DNA of 64,000 nt from Chalara sp. BL73. Taxonomy: Eukaryota > Ascomycota > Leotiomycetes > Helotiales. The notes beneath the pieces were generated by a model that was not told the DNA's origin, searched no databases, and saw only the letters and a program-made list of their open reading frames with translations. The position numbers and the translations under genes are program-made. How positions within the stretch are numbered: the first letter of the stretch is position 1; the number at the start of each line of letters is the position of its first letter. Positions 25,157 to 37,240 of this stretch are shown piece by piece. The DNA lies in contig CAKJVC010000168.1 in the NCBI GenBank assembly GCA_918026815.1, forward strand, positions 248,001 through 312,000, given 5' to 3'.

Positions 25157-25250
25157 AACAAAGCGTTTTCTACGCGCACCACGCGTCGAGCTGGCTATTG
25201 CTGGGAGGAATAGGCTAGTGAGCTAGTTCTTCAAGTATTGGAGACGTGTT

Positions 25251-28200
25251 TTGAACAAAATAGGGGGGGTTGAAAATTGTTGTTGTGTTAGTTCGAGGAA
25301 TCATATCGATGATTCTAGTGATTTTAAGCTAAACAATTGCGAGGCTTGCTATATAAGCAAATTTCGACAAATTGTAAGTCGAAAGCCTCTTAAAAGCGGT
25401 AATATTGATCCGCTTACGCATTTCGATTGCGATATCGCCGGTCCTTTTAAAACATTAGGTCTAAAAGGCGAAAAGTATTTTATTACTTTAACTTGCCGCG
25501 CTAGTCGAGCTATTTGGGCATATCCTTTAAAAAAGAAAGCCGATGCGTACGATATTCTAGTCAATTTTTACAATATGACTAAAAATCAATTCTCGACTAA
25601 TATCAAAGCATTTCACTTAAATAATGCAAGTGAATTTAGATCTAATAAATAGTCTAATTTTTGTAAGAACAAAAGCATTATTTGCAACTATACTAGTTTT
25701 TATACCTCGGCACAAAATGGCATAGCGGAACGATTAAATCGTTTTATTATAAAACGTATTATTTGTCTTTGTTACGACATGCAAATACCGCTAAAACTAT
25801 AATCGATTTTATTAAAGACTATTGCACACATTAAAAATCGGAGCTATAATGCTATTGTCGGCAAAACTCCGTACGAAGTTCTTACTAAGTTTCAGCCCAA
25901 TATTGGCTATTTTAAAGTAATAAGTTTATTGACTTATTTGCTTAATAAAAAGCGAGACAATAAACTAGCTAATAAAGCTAATAAAAGAATTCTAATCGGC
26001 TACGAATCCTCAAATAGCTATTTAGTTTATATGCCTGATTCTAATCGAATCACGATTTCAAGAAACGTCAAAATCCTAGAAAGCCAACTCTATAAAAAAG
26101 AGCCTAATTTAGCTAAAAATGATTTTTTCGACTTGATCGAAAATCCTAGCTCATTCGATGACTATCCGGTAAAATCAGTCAAATCACGTGATTTAAACGA
26201 TATTAATGAATTGAGTCTTGATTTTTATAAGCAAACGCAGTCTCAATCTCGAAAACTAGCTAAAGCAAATACTATGCTAGTTACGGAAATTGAACTAAGC
26301 AAAACTAAAAATCAAAACCTAGTTTTTGCACCTAAATCAGCTCAAAACGTAATGTCAATAGATTTTGATCAGGAAATCAATTACAATATTAATCAAAATA
26401 TCGATCACAATATCGATAATACAGAATCGTCGGAATCACAGCTATATGCGCTAGCGTCTAGTTCTTTTATCGATTCCTTAAATGAAAGGACGTCGAGTAC
26501 TAAAATAGTTAGTACGGCATTTCAAGAACCTGAGAACTATATCGAAGCTATAAACTCTACTTACAAGAAGCAATAGCTCGACGCTATGCGTAGCGAATTA
26601 GATTCACAAAAATCTAATAATGTCACGGCACACGCTGTGGATCTACAGATACAGAGGGCAACGGTGGTGTAATACGAGAATCTATAGCTAAGGAAGGAAG
26701 AGTGAGCTCGAGGAGAGCAGGCTATATATACACGAGGAGCTCGGGGAGCTCGCCTAATATGGATCACGTGTGCTTGGGAGCACGCGACGTGACAAATAAT
26801 ACCTGGGATTTAGTTACGTGCCCTAAAAGCGTAAAACCTTTAAAAACTAGATAGGTTTACAAAATCAAAAATCCGAACAATAGCACAGATTTAAAAGATA
26901 TTGCTTTTAAAGCTCGATATGTAGCAAAAAGCTTTGAACAACTATATGGCCTAGACTACTTAAAGACTTTTGCCGGAGTTATTAAGCAAATGTCGTGGAA
27001 ATTGCTATTTGCGCTAGCAATTATTAATAAATGGTTGATTTACAAAATCGACGCAATATCGGCATTTACGCAAAGTACAATAAATTCCTTTTTGTACTTA
27101 CAACAACCGGAAGGATTTGTCGACGATAAAAATCTTAATTACGTGCTAAAGCTTAATAAAGCTTTGTACGGCTTAAAGCAATCAGCTAGAATTTGGCAAA
27201 ACACTTTAAAAGAAGCTCTAATTAAACTAGGCTTCGAAGTGCTACAAGCCGACAATTGTATTTTTATCAATAGAAATACAAATGTAATTCTATGCATTTA
27301 CGTCGACGACATTGCCGCTATAGGACCTAATACAAAGGTTATTAATGATTTTATAAAAAACTTAAAAAAGTACTTCAAAATCAAAAACCTAGGACCTATT
27401 AAAGACTATTTAGGAATCGACGTCGTACGTGATTCTAATAGCAATACGCTTAAGCTAAATCAGTCGAATTACATACAAAAAGTACTAGACAAATTCGGGC
27501 TATTACAAGCTAAATCGGCTATTACGCTTTTCGACGCAAAAGCAAAACTAAAGCCTAATAATACTACGGCTAATACAGATCAAACAAAGCTATTTCAATC
27601 GATAATAGGCTCGCTATTATACATTACTTTAGGAACGCGGCCTGATATAGCATTTGCTGTAATCAAATTATCTAGATTTGCGTCAAATCCTAGTACAGAG
27701 CATATTACAGCCGCAAAGCGCGTATTACGCTATTTAAAGTCTACTATAGATTATAGTATTACTTATAGCAATACTAGCTCGTATGCTAGTGGCTATTGCG
27801 ACTCTGATTATGCCGGCGACTTAGCAAAAGCAAAATCAACGTTTGGCTGGATATTCTATTTAGCTAACGGACCTATTTCCTGGAAATCAAAACTAGGATC
27901 TATTATAGCACAATCGACTACAGAAGCCGAATATATTGCTATAAATGCGGCTGCAAAAGAAGCTGTTTACATAAAAAGCCTATTACAAGAATTAGGCTAT
28001 TATAAACAAGATCGATTTCCTTTATATACCGACAATAACGGTGCGCTATTATTAGCCAAAAATCCGGTCTTTCACGAACGTACTAAGCACATTGCGGTCA
28101 AATTTCACTATATACGCGACTTGATCAATAAAGGAATAATAGATTTATATTATATTTCTACAAACGATCAAAAAGCCGATGGATTGACTAAAGCACTCGA

Positions 28201-28270
28201 AAAAATCAAATTTCAGGCTTTCTTAGTACAACTAGACTTACTAGCACCAAAAGCTACTATAGAAGCTTAA
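25251..28270 (+). pseudogene. Copia pol: integrase, reverse transcriptase, RNase H
   Basis: Integrase core near 25430-25740: first Asp in HFDCDIAGPF, second Asp replaced by Asn in LNNASEF, Glu kept in NGIAERLNR. The 426-codon frame 26990-28270 is an intact RT/RNase H: ALYGLKQS, YVDD in ILCIYVDDIAAIG, DYLGIDV, GSLLY, TRPDIAFAV, SDYAGD, STTEAEYIA and KHIAVKFHYIRD. Internal stops (near 25651, 25800, 26574 and 26852) each fall where copia relatives have Trp. The solo LTR lies between the SNN and TWDLV codons of the conserved pre-RT block. The RT half is the best preserved transposon reading frame in the window. Confidence 0.87.
26621..26794 (-). mobile_element. Solo LTR (174 bp) inside copia pol
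   Basis: Starts TGTCACG and ends CGTGACA, flanked by the 5-bp duplication AATAA (26616-26620 and 26795-26799). Removing it and one duplication restores the copia reading frame. A TATATATA box is readable on both strands; the orientation is set from the related relic at 8404-8512. It keeps high GC and looks younger than its host element. No internal region is present, consistent with LTR-LTR recombination. Confidence 0.9.
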
Positions 28271-28373
28271 GCTACTTTAGTACAATTTCGATTTTGGTCA
28301 AATAGCTAGTTTTACTGGCTAGATTAGTCTAGTACAATTTCCGACCTTGATACAAGTTACTATCAAAGGGACG

Positions 28374-28735
28374 TGTTGATTATTACGTAATCCAACATTA
28401 CGCAATATTAGGTGATAGTATCTTTTATTCGCCACATGAGTCATTTTGCTATAAGTCATATTTGCCACATGAGTCATATTCGCCACTCTATTACAAATCG
28501 AATTCGATTTAAATCTTTTCGATTCTTTTTATTAGAAATCAATTCTAAAGACGCGTAAGCTATGACTCACGCTAGTAGAGCATTATAAGGTATAAATAAG
28601 CCTGTCCGCTCTTTTGTAAATAGAACAAGTTCAAGTTAAAAAGTTCATCAAGTCAAAGTCAATACAGCTTTCTATTAGCGATTCCGTATAGCTATTACTA
28701 TTAGCTTCTATTATCACGTACCTACCTTTCCAACA
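28374..28735 (+). repeat. 3' LTR of copia element D (362 bp)
   Basis: TGTTGATT to CCAACA. It contains two TGAGTCA sites (28437-28443, 28470-28476) and one TGACTCA (28563-28569), and a TATAAATAAG box near 28590. A nearly identical inverted copy lies at 29339-29701. Confidence 0.88.
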
Positions 28736-29338
28736 ACTATTGGCCGATAGCTTTTTGCTACGTAGACTAGCGTACGAAGTCGGAATGTTAAGTCAGCCGG
28801 CAAAATCTGTAAAAATGCTGAATAAGCTATTAAGCGTATTGTCGAATAGTCTAACTTATTGTCGGCTAGTTGCACTAGCTATAGTTCTTGAACTACTATT
28901 ATATCGATTTTTAGCTCAATAGCTAGCTGAAGTGCTAATTCGGTAACTGCAGCGCTTTTGTTAAAGTTCACTTGTAGTACTTTCGTATTGCTACTAATTA
29001 TACTAGCTAGTTTAGTTTAGTCGATTTAATTGAAGTAAAAACCTTGCATGTTCGATTATTAGCTGTATAGTTGCTTTTGCAATTTGCACAACTAAAAACT
29101 AAATGCACGCATTTAGCTTTTTTTGTATTGTATATATTGCAAGCGTGCTTTTGCGTTACGTAACTTTTACTGTATAGCTTGCATTTAGCTGATTTTTTGC
29201 AATGCGTGTCGATATGCTCGAATGCCTAACATTTGCCGCATTGCGTAGTCGGCGCTGTAGCATAGAATTTCTTTACGCGTATACTGATGCCGGCTACAAA
29301 TAGCCGGTGTCGAATAGCTCGACTAGCTTCGTCGGCTG
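28736..29338 (-). mobile_element. LINE copy B, ORF1/ORF2 junction segment, inverted
   Basis: It aligns with 23343-23938 of LINE copy A in the same (minus) orientation: the zinc-knuckle end of ORF1, the ORF junction and the ORF2 start. The rest of copy B (from 29702 on) is in + orientation, so this segment is reversed relative to its own element. It is bounded exactly by two copia D LTRs in opposite orientation. No open frame of use remains. Confidence 0.8.
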
Positions 29339-29701
29339 TGTTAGAAAGGTATGGTAGAAGATAATAGAAGCTAATAGTAATAGCTATACGGAATCGCTAA
29401 TAGAAAGCTGTATTGACTTTGACTTGATGAACTTTTTAACTTGAACTTGTTCTATTTACAAAAGAGCGGACAGGCTTATTTATACCTTATAATGCTCTAC
29501 TAGCGTGAGTCATAGCTTACGCGTCTTTAGAATTGATTTCTAATAAAAAGAATCGAAAAGATTTAAATCGAATTCGATTTGTAATAGAGTGGCGAATATG
29601 ACTCATGTGGCAAATATGACTTATAGCAAAATGACTCATGTGGCGAATAAAAGATACTATCACCTAATATTGCGTAATGTTGGATTACGTAATAATCAAC
29701 A
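29339..29701 (-). repeat. Inverted solo LTR of copia D
   Basis: Reverse complement of 28374-28735 with few differences, TGTTAGAAAG to ATCAACA. The bases next to its two ends do not give a shared 5-bp duplication, as expected if one flank was swapped by inversion. Confidence 0.88.
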
Positions 29702-32700
29702 ATTTTTAGTAAGATCTATTAGCAAAGCTTAGTCCGAATGCCGACGAGCTAGTCAATTAGATCGAAAATCAAGAACTAGCGCTATTGAATACGCTTGGCG
29801 AAAGCACTTTTTTTCGACATTACATAGCTAAAAAATCGGTACTAGATTTAATTTTAGGTTTAAGCAATTTAGCTGAACTAGTCGACGATTAGCAGATTTT
29901 GCTTAATTTAAGCTCAGACTATTACGGAATCCTTTTTACAATACGCGAAACTAGTACTAGCTCGGATTTCGACAACAATATGCAAACTAGATTCAATACG
30001 CAACTAGCTGACTAGCTTCGATTTTCGGAAGCTTTTGCTCGAAAAATCGAAAATAGCTCGATTTTAAGCAGTTCGGCCTTAGTTCAGCTTAGTACAATTG
30101 ATTAAAGTAGCTTAGTCAGCTTAAAAATGCTTTAAAATTCTAATTTGAAAATCGGACAAATCTTACAACACGCTAGCGCTAACGCTAGCACTAGTTCTAC
30201 TAATAGCTATTCGGATATACTAGTTATCGATTTTTTAAATCAAACCGCGAAATCGTTTACTACAGCTATTACTACAGCAGCAAAAATAGCAATTTCAACA
30301 CAAAAAACTAGCGCTAAAGCCAAACTTTAGTAAAATAACGAACTACGGAAATTACGGCAAACTATGCTACAGTACAAACGACAGCTAGCACGTGATTTTA
30401 CGGCACGTGATTTTAGTTAACAGCTAATACTTAATTTTAGTCGAAAACGAAAATATCTAGTAGTTCGGAATAGCTATTTTTTAGCTATTAAACGTGCAAA
30501 ACGCAAGTATTGGAATCAATTTCTGGAAAAAGAAAATCCGCGATTAATTTACAAACTATAGCTTATACAAAAAATCGACAAACGGAAAAATTGCCGACTA
30601 TATTAAGCTAAACGACATTTTAAAACAAAGCTAGTACATTACGTAGCAAACTGTTTTTTCCGCTACTAATAGCAGCTAATCTAGCTTAGTACAATTATCG
30701 ACTTAGTACTAGCTGGAAGTAGCTTAAACTAGCTATTTCGAAGCTAAAAAATGCGTGTTCGGCAAAAATCAAAAGCAAAACGCTAAGTTTTGATTCAATT
30801 AATCAAAATATTGTTCGCTAAGTATATCGTACGCATTCGGAGCTATTTTATAGACTATTCGCTAGTCTATTGAATATCGACTATTACTTAAAATGCTGGA
30901 AGCAAGCTACAAGTGTAATATTTAAAAAGCATTAAAAACCTGACTATACAAACTCGACAGTATACAGAGTTATATCGCTATTAAATTGCTTAAGCAAAAT
31001 CAGCGAACGTATTTTAGCCTAGCGATTTAGCTACTTAGCGGAAACAACTAGTTTATTGCACAATACGCAAATTGAAAGTCGATTGAAAAAATCAGCTATC
31101 GACGCGGCAATGCTATTGACAAATAAAATACAACAAAATAAACTAGCAAAACGTACTACAACAACGCTGTTTTTAGACATTAAAAAAGTATTCGATTACG
31201 TAGTCAAAAATCAGCTATTAGCTATTTTGCAAAAACTCGGCATGCTGACTAGCTTAATTTTCTGGGTATCGTTATTTCTAGCTAATCGACAATTACGATT
31301 ATCGTTCGACAACTAATTAAAGCAATTTAGTACAATTAATACCGGCATTCCGCAAAACAGTTTTATTTCGATAATATTATTTTTGATTTACATACGAAAC
31401 CTAGCAGCAAAGCTAGCTTCGTCGATTAAAATAGTATTGTATATAAACGATATGTTATTAACTACGTTATCGACTAGCTTGCGGAAAAATGTTCGTATTT
31501 TAAAACGCGAAGTAGCTAAACTAGCTGAACTAGCAAGCTTAAATGCAATTTAATTCGATTTAGCTAAAACCGAACTAATTTACTTTACGACAGCTAAACT
31601 AGCTAGTACAATTAGTTTACGACTACTTAACAACAACGTCGTACAACCAAAAAAGCTAGTACGCTAGCTAAGCATCTAGTTCGATTTAAAGCTTACATTT
31701 AAGCAACACGTCGCAATACGTACTAGTTAAGCTAAGTCAGCTTTTAATCGACTAGCTAAACTAGTTAACACAAAGCAAAGTTTTAGCTTTTTTGCTATTC
31801 GACAATTGTACTTCGCTTGCGTAACTAGCGTAGCCGACTATAAAGCGATAATATAGTAGAAAAGTCAAGCACAATTTAGCCGACAATTACAATTATTACA
31901 AAACTTAGCACTACGCAAAATATTAAGTGTTTTCCGAACTAGTTCTATTTGCTTTATAAAAGTCGAATCGGCATTGTATTTCGCTAGCGTACGACTTAAC
32001 GCTAGCGTACGACAATATACTATTCGAGCTTTAAAGCTATTTCAAAATTACTTAATCAAACTAGCTACACAAACAGCTACAGCCGGCACACAGCTAGAAC
32101 GCATCGCTAGTTCAGCTAATTCAGCTAGTTCAGCTAAATTAGAGCATATTTAGCACTACAAGTACGCTTTATAGAATCGCACTACGCCGTACAAAGTCGA
32201 AATCAGCTCGTTGTCAAAAAAGAACGCTACTACAATGCACTAAACTAGCTTGAATTACTTAAGCTACTTTAATACAATTATTTATTCCGACGCGTTAATA
32301 ATTCTGAACTCCGAATCGACAAAAGTAGAAATAAGCTTTATTGCTTTACAATACGACAATCAAAAACAGCCTAGAACAATACATCGTAATATCGACAATA
32401 TTGGCCAATTACAGCTAGTCTACAATAAAAAGCTAGAAAAAATCACGCAAGCTATCGAATACGCTAGTACAATAGTACAGCCTGGCCAAAACTACAATAT
32501 TTATGCCGACAACTAAGCCGCACTTTATAGGCTAAAATCAGCTAACGACAATCCCGGCTAATTACAGCAAATACGCGCTAGCGAAACTACGCTACATGCA
32601 ATAAAAAAAAAGCTAGTATTGCACTAAAGTGAATTTTAGGGCACACGGATATTTACGGAAACGACCAAGCCGACAAACTAGCTAAACTAGCTACAACTAT

Positions 32701-33079
32701 CGAACCTAGCACTACAACGACTAGTTTTGCGGTATTAGGCTGCGAAGCTAAAAAAGCTAATATTGCGGAATAGAAAAATGTACTAGCAAAGTACGAAAGC
32801 AAATTTAGTACAAATCCATTTACGTACAAAAAGCTATTTCCGTGGAAAATCAAGTCAAAAATACAACTACCGCGCGGCACGACTAGAAAGCTAGCTAGCT
32901 CGCTATTTCAACTAAAGCTCGACTATAGCTATATTAAATCATATTTGCACAAGCTAAGTCATATAACGTTTAACAAATGCGTGTGCAGAACGAAGGAAAC
33001 AGCTCAGCATTTGCTACTTAGCTGTAATGATCCTAAGCTAGTTTTAGCTGGATCAAAGCTTAAAAACGACCTTGAAAGA
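29702..33079 (+). mobile_element. LINE copy B, ORF2 part 1 (degenerate)
   Basis: + strand relative of 23150-19790 in copy A, from the endonuclease domain through RT and RNase H to the C-terminal knuckle. Frames survive only in pieces (for example 31056-31316, RT; 32250-32516, RNase H). Most of the stretch is AT-rich through C-to-T / G-to-A changes, but the last ~90 bases before 33080 are nearly unmutated. About 190 bases of the endonuclease part are missing between this piece and the inverted segment. It is interrupted at 33079/33080 by copia element C. Confidence 0.85.
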
Positions 33080-33193
33080 TGTTAAAAGAGAGAGAACTTG
33101 ATTGTATTCTTCAATAAGGGTAGGGGCCAGGCCCTTTATCTATATGCCTACAGTCAGGGTTTATAGTGAGGCTGTGTGCCTGAAGTTTCAACA
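33080..33193 (-). repeat. 3' LTR of copia element C (114 bp)
   Basis: TGTTAAAAG to TTTCAACA; differs from its partner at 39363-39476 at only a few positions. Carries TATCTATATGCC near the middle. Confidence 0.9.
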
Positions 33194-33329
33194 CTCCTAC
33201 ACAGGCATAAAGCTCCCACAGCTGAGAGCTTCCACATACTAATTACAAAGTAGACCCTTCCCGAGCTTGAACTTCTTAAAGTAACCTTTCACATGCTAAT
33301 AACTTTTTACTCTTATAACTTTTGTACAG

Positions 33330-36300
33330 AAAAATTGCAGTAGCCGTGTTATTTAATTCCGATCGCTTTTTTAAAAACTTCGAACTTGTTTTTCGCAAAA
33401 GCTTTAGTTATTTTATCGGCCATCTGTTTTTTGGTTGATATATATCGTAAGTCCACTTTTTTGTCGGCCACTTTTTCTCGAACAAAGTAATGTTGAATAT
33501 CGATGTGTTTTGTGCGTGCATAAAACTAAAAGTTTTTAGCTAAAGCAATAGCTTTTTAGTTGTTTTCGTAAATAATTATTGTGCTAGCACTTTAATCCGT
33601 GTTAAAATGAATTTGACTAAAAAAGTTTTGTAGCAATATAGCTTCTTTAGTCGCGTTGGTTTGCCCGATATACTTTGTTTTACACGACGATAGCGACACT
33701 GTAAACTGCCGTTTTGCTAACTAGCTGATTGCCGCACTTTTTATATTGAATACATAGCTTAATGTAGACTTTTTCGTTTCGATGTTTTCGGCTTAATCCG
33801 AGTTTGTATAACCCGTAAGCGGTTAAATGCTTCTTCGAAACACTAGCTTTATATTTGTTGTTTTTTTTATGTATCTGAATATTCGTTTTATAGTTTTTAT
33901 ATATGTTTCTATAAAGTTCGAAGCGTACCGGCTAACAACTGAAACGGCAAAAGCCAGGTCGGAGCGAGTACTTAGCATAGTATACATTAAAAAACTAACC
34001 GCAGATTAATATTAGCGGCGAAAAGTTGAGTCAGCTTAGTAGTCGAAGCTTGCCGAAGCCAGCTGCGTAGTCGTTTTTATAGGCGTAGCCACGAAAGCGT
34101 ATGCTTTTATGCTAAAGTTTTTCAGAACTTTGCGTAAGTAAACCTTTTAAAACAAGCGTAGCGTTCGGCGTAGTCGATCGCGAATAATTTCTATTTTAAA
34201 GTAAAAATAACACGAGCTAAAATCTGACATGTAAAATCGCTGACTAAACTGTGTTTTAATAGCTTGGATGCTTGATTTTAAGTTGCTAGCAATCAAAAAG
34301 TTGTTTATATAAATAGCAATAATTGTGCTTTTTCAGTAAAAAACGCTCGAGTCGGCGTTAAGTAGCTAAAAGCTATATTCTGCAAAAAAAGCTGCTAGCG
34401 TTTTGTACTAAACGCGAAAAGATTGCTTCAAGCCGTACAAAGCTTTTTTTAGTTTGTATGTTTTATTTACGCTACAGCTCGTAAGCAGTTCTATATAAAT
34501 TTTTGTATCGATGTTCTTGTACAGAAATACGGTTTTAACGTTTATTTGCTCGAGCTTCCAGTCGAAAGCTGCAGCAAAAACAAAAATAGCTTTGTAACTT
34601 ATAAGCTTAATTACTAACGCAAAAGTCTTGTAAAAGTTTATGCTTTTTCGTTGCTCGAAGCCGCGAACTACTCAGCGCGCTTTATACCGCAAAATTTCTT
34701 TTTCGGCACTGCGCTTAATTTTAAACACTTATTTTTCGCTTAAAGCTATACAGTTTAGTAAAGTGTTTGCCGGTATTCAAATGCCGTTTTTAACAAAAAA
34801 ACTGTATTTTTTTTAAATTGCAGCTTTTTACATATTTTACTGCGAAGATTCTATAGCTTTTTTTAGCGTGCGCGGCTTAAATAGCTCGAAAAAGTTTGCG
34901 TAGCTTAAAAACGCTAGCAAAAAGTAGTAAGTAAACGAACAGAAATATAGTAAAATTAGCGGCAAAACAATAAAATCTGGAAAACTGTTAAAATACTGAA
35001 ATTCGGAATAAAACGAAAACGTAACTAGTATATAGTTCAAAGTATTTGAAAAATCGCTGTCGGCTATCAATTAAAAAGTTTGCTTATGTAGTTTAAAATG
35101 CCGAACGTGTTTTTACTGTTTATACTTTTTTTTTTTGTTTTAAACGCTAAGTAAAATATATTCCGAAGCGCTAGCGTTGTTTCGCGGCCGAGCAATATTT
35201 AACGCGTTATACAAGTCGTTCTTTTGCTGCGACTTTTTGTACTTATAATTAAAGTTAAAATTCTGGCTCCAGAAATTGAAGCGTTTTACGGTTTGATTTA
35301 GTAAAAAGTTTCGAAGCGAAAGTTTATTTAGCTAAAAAGCGTTATTAAATAGTTTAGCCGACGATACAAACCGCGAGTATATATTGGAAAAAAAGCTGAA
35401 TAAAAAAACTTTAAACTAAAGCTAAATTTAAACTGAGCTGCCGCTAAAAGTATAATCGCTAGCTTTGCTGCAAGCCGAAAGTTAGTTGTAAAGTCAAAAT
35501 ATTTATTTACTGCAAAACGTTTTTTTTTAAGCTTAAAAAAATCTGTATTTAAAAACTTCGAAATTAAAGTTTGTAATTTTAAAAAGTCTAATAATTTAAG
35601 CTTTTTTTGTAAACTAAGCTCGTTTTATAACAACTGCTTAATTGTGCGAATAAAAGCTTTACGAGCAATACGACTATTTAAAGTCAAAATTCGACAAATA
35701 GTATTACTTTTGTATTTTACTAAAACTTTTCGGCATGCTTTATTTTGTAGCTTTGTTTTTTTGCTAAAGTTACTGTAATAAACTACCGATCTAAAAGTCC
35801 GAATGTAGCTTAGCGCAAACTGGGTTTTTGCTTACGTTTTTTATAGTGTTTTTTTAATAATAGTGTATAAAAAACGTAAATATAAATATCCAGTATACTG
35901 TACTGCTTCAGGCCAGAACTTGAAGTCTAAACTAGTTTCTTTTAAAAAAAAAGCAGTTTTACGCTATATTGTACGCTTAAAACGCTTAGCTGCGCCGTTT
36001 ATTTTTGAAGTGTACGTTTCTGTAAATTTCTAGTCGATTTTTTCGGCGAAAAAATACTGCTTCAGTTTGTAAAATATATATTTTTTGCTATTGTTACTGC
36101 GAATTCGTCGAATAACTTTTTTTTTGTTAATACGCTCGTAATGCTTTTTAAAATAAGTAAAACAGTCGATAACTTCGCTTTTTTCTTTTATTAAATATAT
36201 TCGAGCGAACTTCGTTTTGTTATATTTAAACGTTACGAAAAACCGGCTGCCGTCGAAGCTTTTTACTGCAATTAAGCTAATTACGTCCGTATAAACCAGC

Positions 36301-37240
36301 TTTAGCTTATATCGCTCTGGCTTAATTTAATAGTTGTGCGGCTGTTTAGTGCTTTTTTGCGTAATGCACGTTTCGCAAGCGTGTCGGCTTTTAAAATGTT
36401 TTAAAGCAAAGTTTACGCTTGTAGCTATTGCAAACAATTTAGCTAAGTTCTAGTGCTTAAAGTAACTTATTTAATTGTGTTATAACAGTATGTTTTTACG
36501 AACAGTATATGCTTAAAACACAGTAAAAGCTTTAGCTAAAAAAGCTTTTACAGCAAAAAAAGCTATAAATCCGGAGTTAAAAAGTTACTCGGCGCGGTCG
36601 AACAGCTAAAAGCCGTGCCGCGTAAACGCGTTAATTTTGTAGTTATTAATAATTTAGTATATTAACTTTTGAATTAAAACAAGCTCGGTTTTTTAGTAAA
36701 GTTAAAAAACCGAAATCAAGTTAAAAAAGCTTATAGCTAAACAATATTTAACATCGGTCAAAGTTAGCTTCGCAAGCTTGCTTTTAAGTTTTAGAATAAA
36801 AATTTTTACAGTTTTTTTGTTTTTGTACTTAACGCTGCTTTTAACACTTTTATATACGCCGAAGTTTTTGCGTGTAATGTTTACAAAGCTAGTTAAGTTG
36901 CTTGTTGCGTAGTTTATACATTCTGTATCGATAATTTACTCGTTCTAAAAAACAGTATTCGAATAGTTTAGCAAAACTGTATTTTAAAAAACAATGTTAG
37001 CTGAAACTTCCGAGTTAAAAGCTAAACAGTTGAAATTAGTTGCAACGAATAACAAGTCGTTAAAAGTTTTAGCAGCTAGTAATGCTTTCGCTCTTTTTTT
37101 TCTGTTGTTTTTTTTATTTTTAGTTCGCCGTTTGCGGTTGTAACGCTTTTTCGCTTTATTACTAAAATCTTTTTTTAAGTAAAAGTACTTTAAAAAGCAT
37201 TTAGCTTTTATGTAACAAAGTTTTTTGCAGTAAATACAAA
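33330..37240 (-). pseudogene. Copia C gag-pol remnant
   Basis: Read on the minus strand. Near 37240-37190 a zinc knuckle keeps its Cys residues but has Tyr for His. Integrase (36420-35870) shows YTDV with the first Asp, then NN where the second catalytic Asp belongs and Lys for the catalytic Glu. RT shows KALYGLKQS near 34440 and YINN in place of YVDD near 34310. RNase H ends with an HIDIQHYFVREK block near 33490 and ADKITK near 33410. All these changes are G-to-A or C-to-T, typical of RIP. The element is dead. Confidence 0.82.

Larger units (their letters stand above)
19416..25250 (-). mobile_element. LINE (non-LTR) retrotransposon, copy A
   Basis: Two-ORF LINE read on the minus strand: ORF1 (23609-25156) with zinc knuckles, ORF2 (19615-23607) with endonuclease, reverse transcriptase and RNase H, then a ~175-base 3' UTR and an AAT tail at 19418-19437. 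ORF order, APE-type endonuclease and RNase H place it with Tad1/I-like fungal LINEs. Only three premature stops are seen, so it is far less damaged than its neighbours. The 3' side abuts gypsy and the 5' side abuts copia, so the flanks do not match a simple insertion. The exact 5' end is uncertain. Confidence 0.88.
25251..28735 (+). mobile_element. Ty1/copia element D, 5'-truncated, with 3' LTR
   Basis: The + strand holds most of a copia pol (25251-28270), a short 3' region and a 362-bp 3' LTR (28374-28735). Gag, protease and the 5' LTR are absent; the sequence begins just inside the pre-integrase region, right after LINE copy A. A solo LTR of another family sits inside pol (26621-26794). An inverted copy of the D LTR lies 603 bases downstream (29339-29701). 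Confidence 0.85.

Noticed and set aside
33827..34009. 60-codon + strand frame in copia C
   Set aside because: Opposite strand of the degraded RNase H/RT region; no independent evidence.
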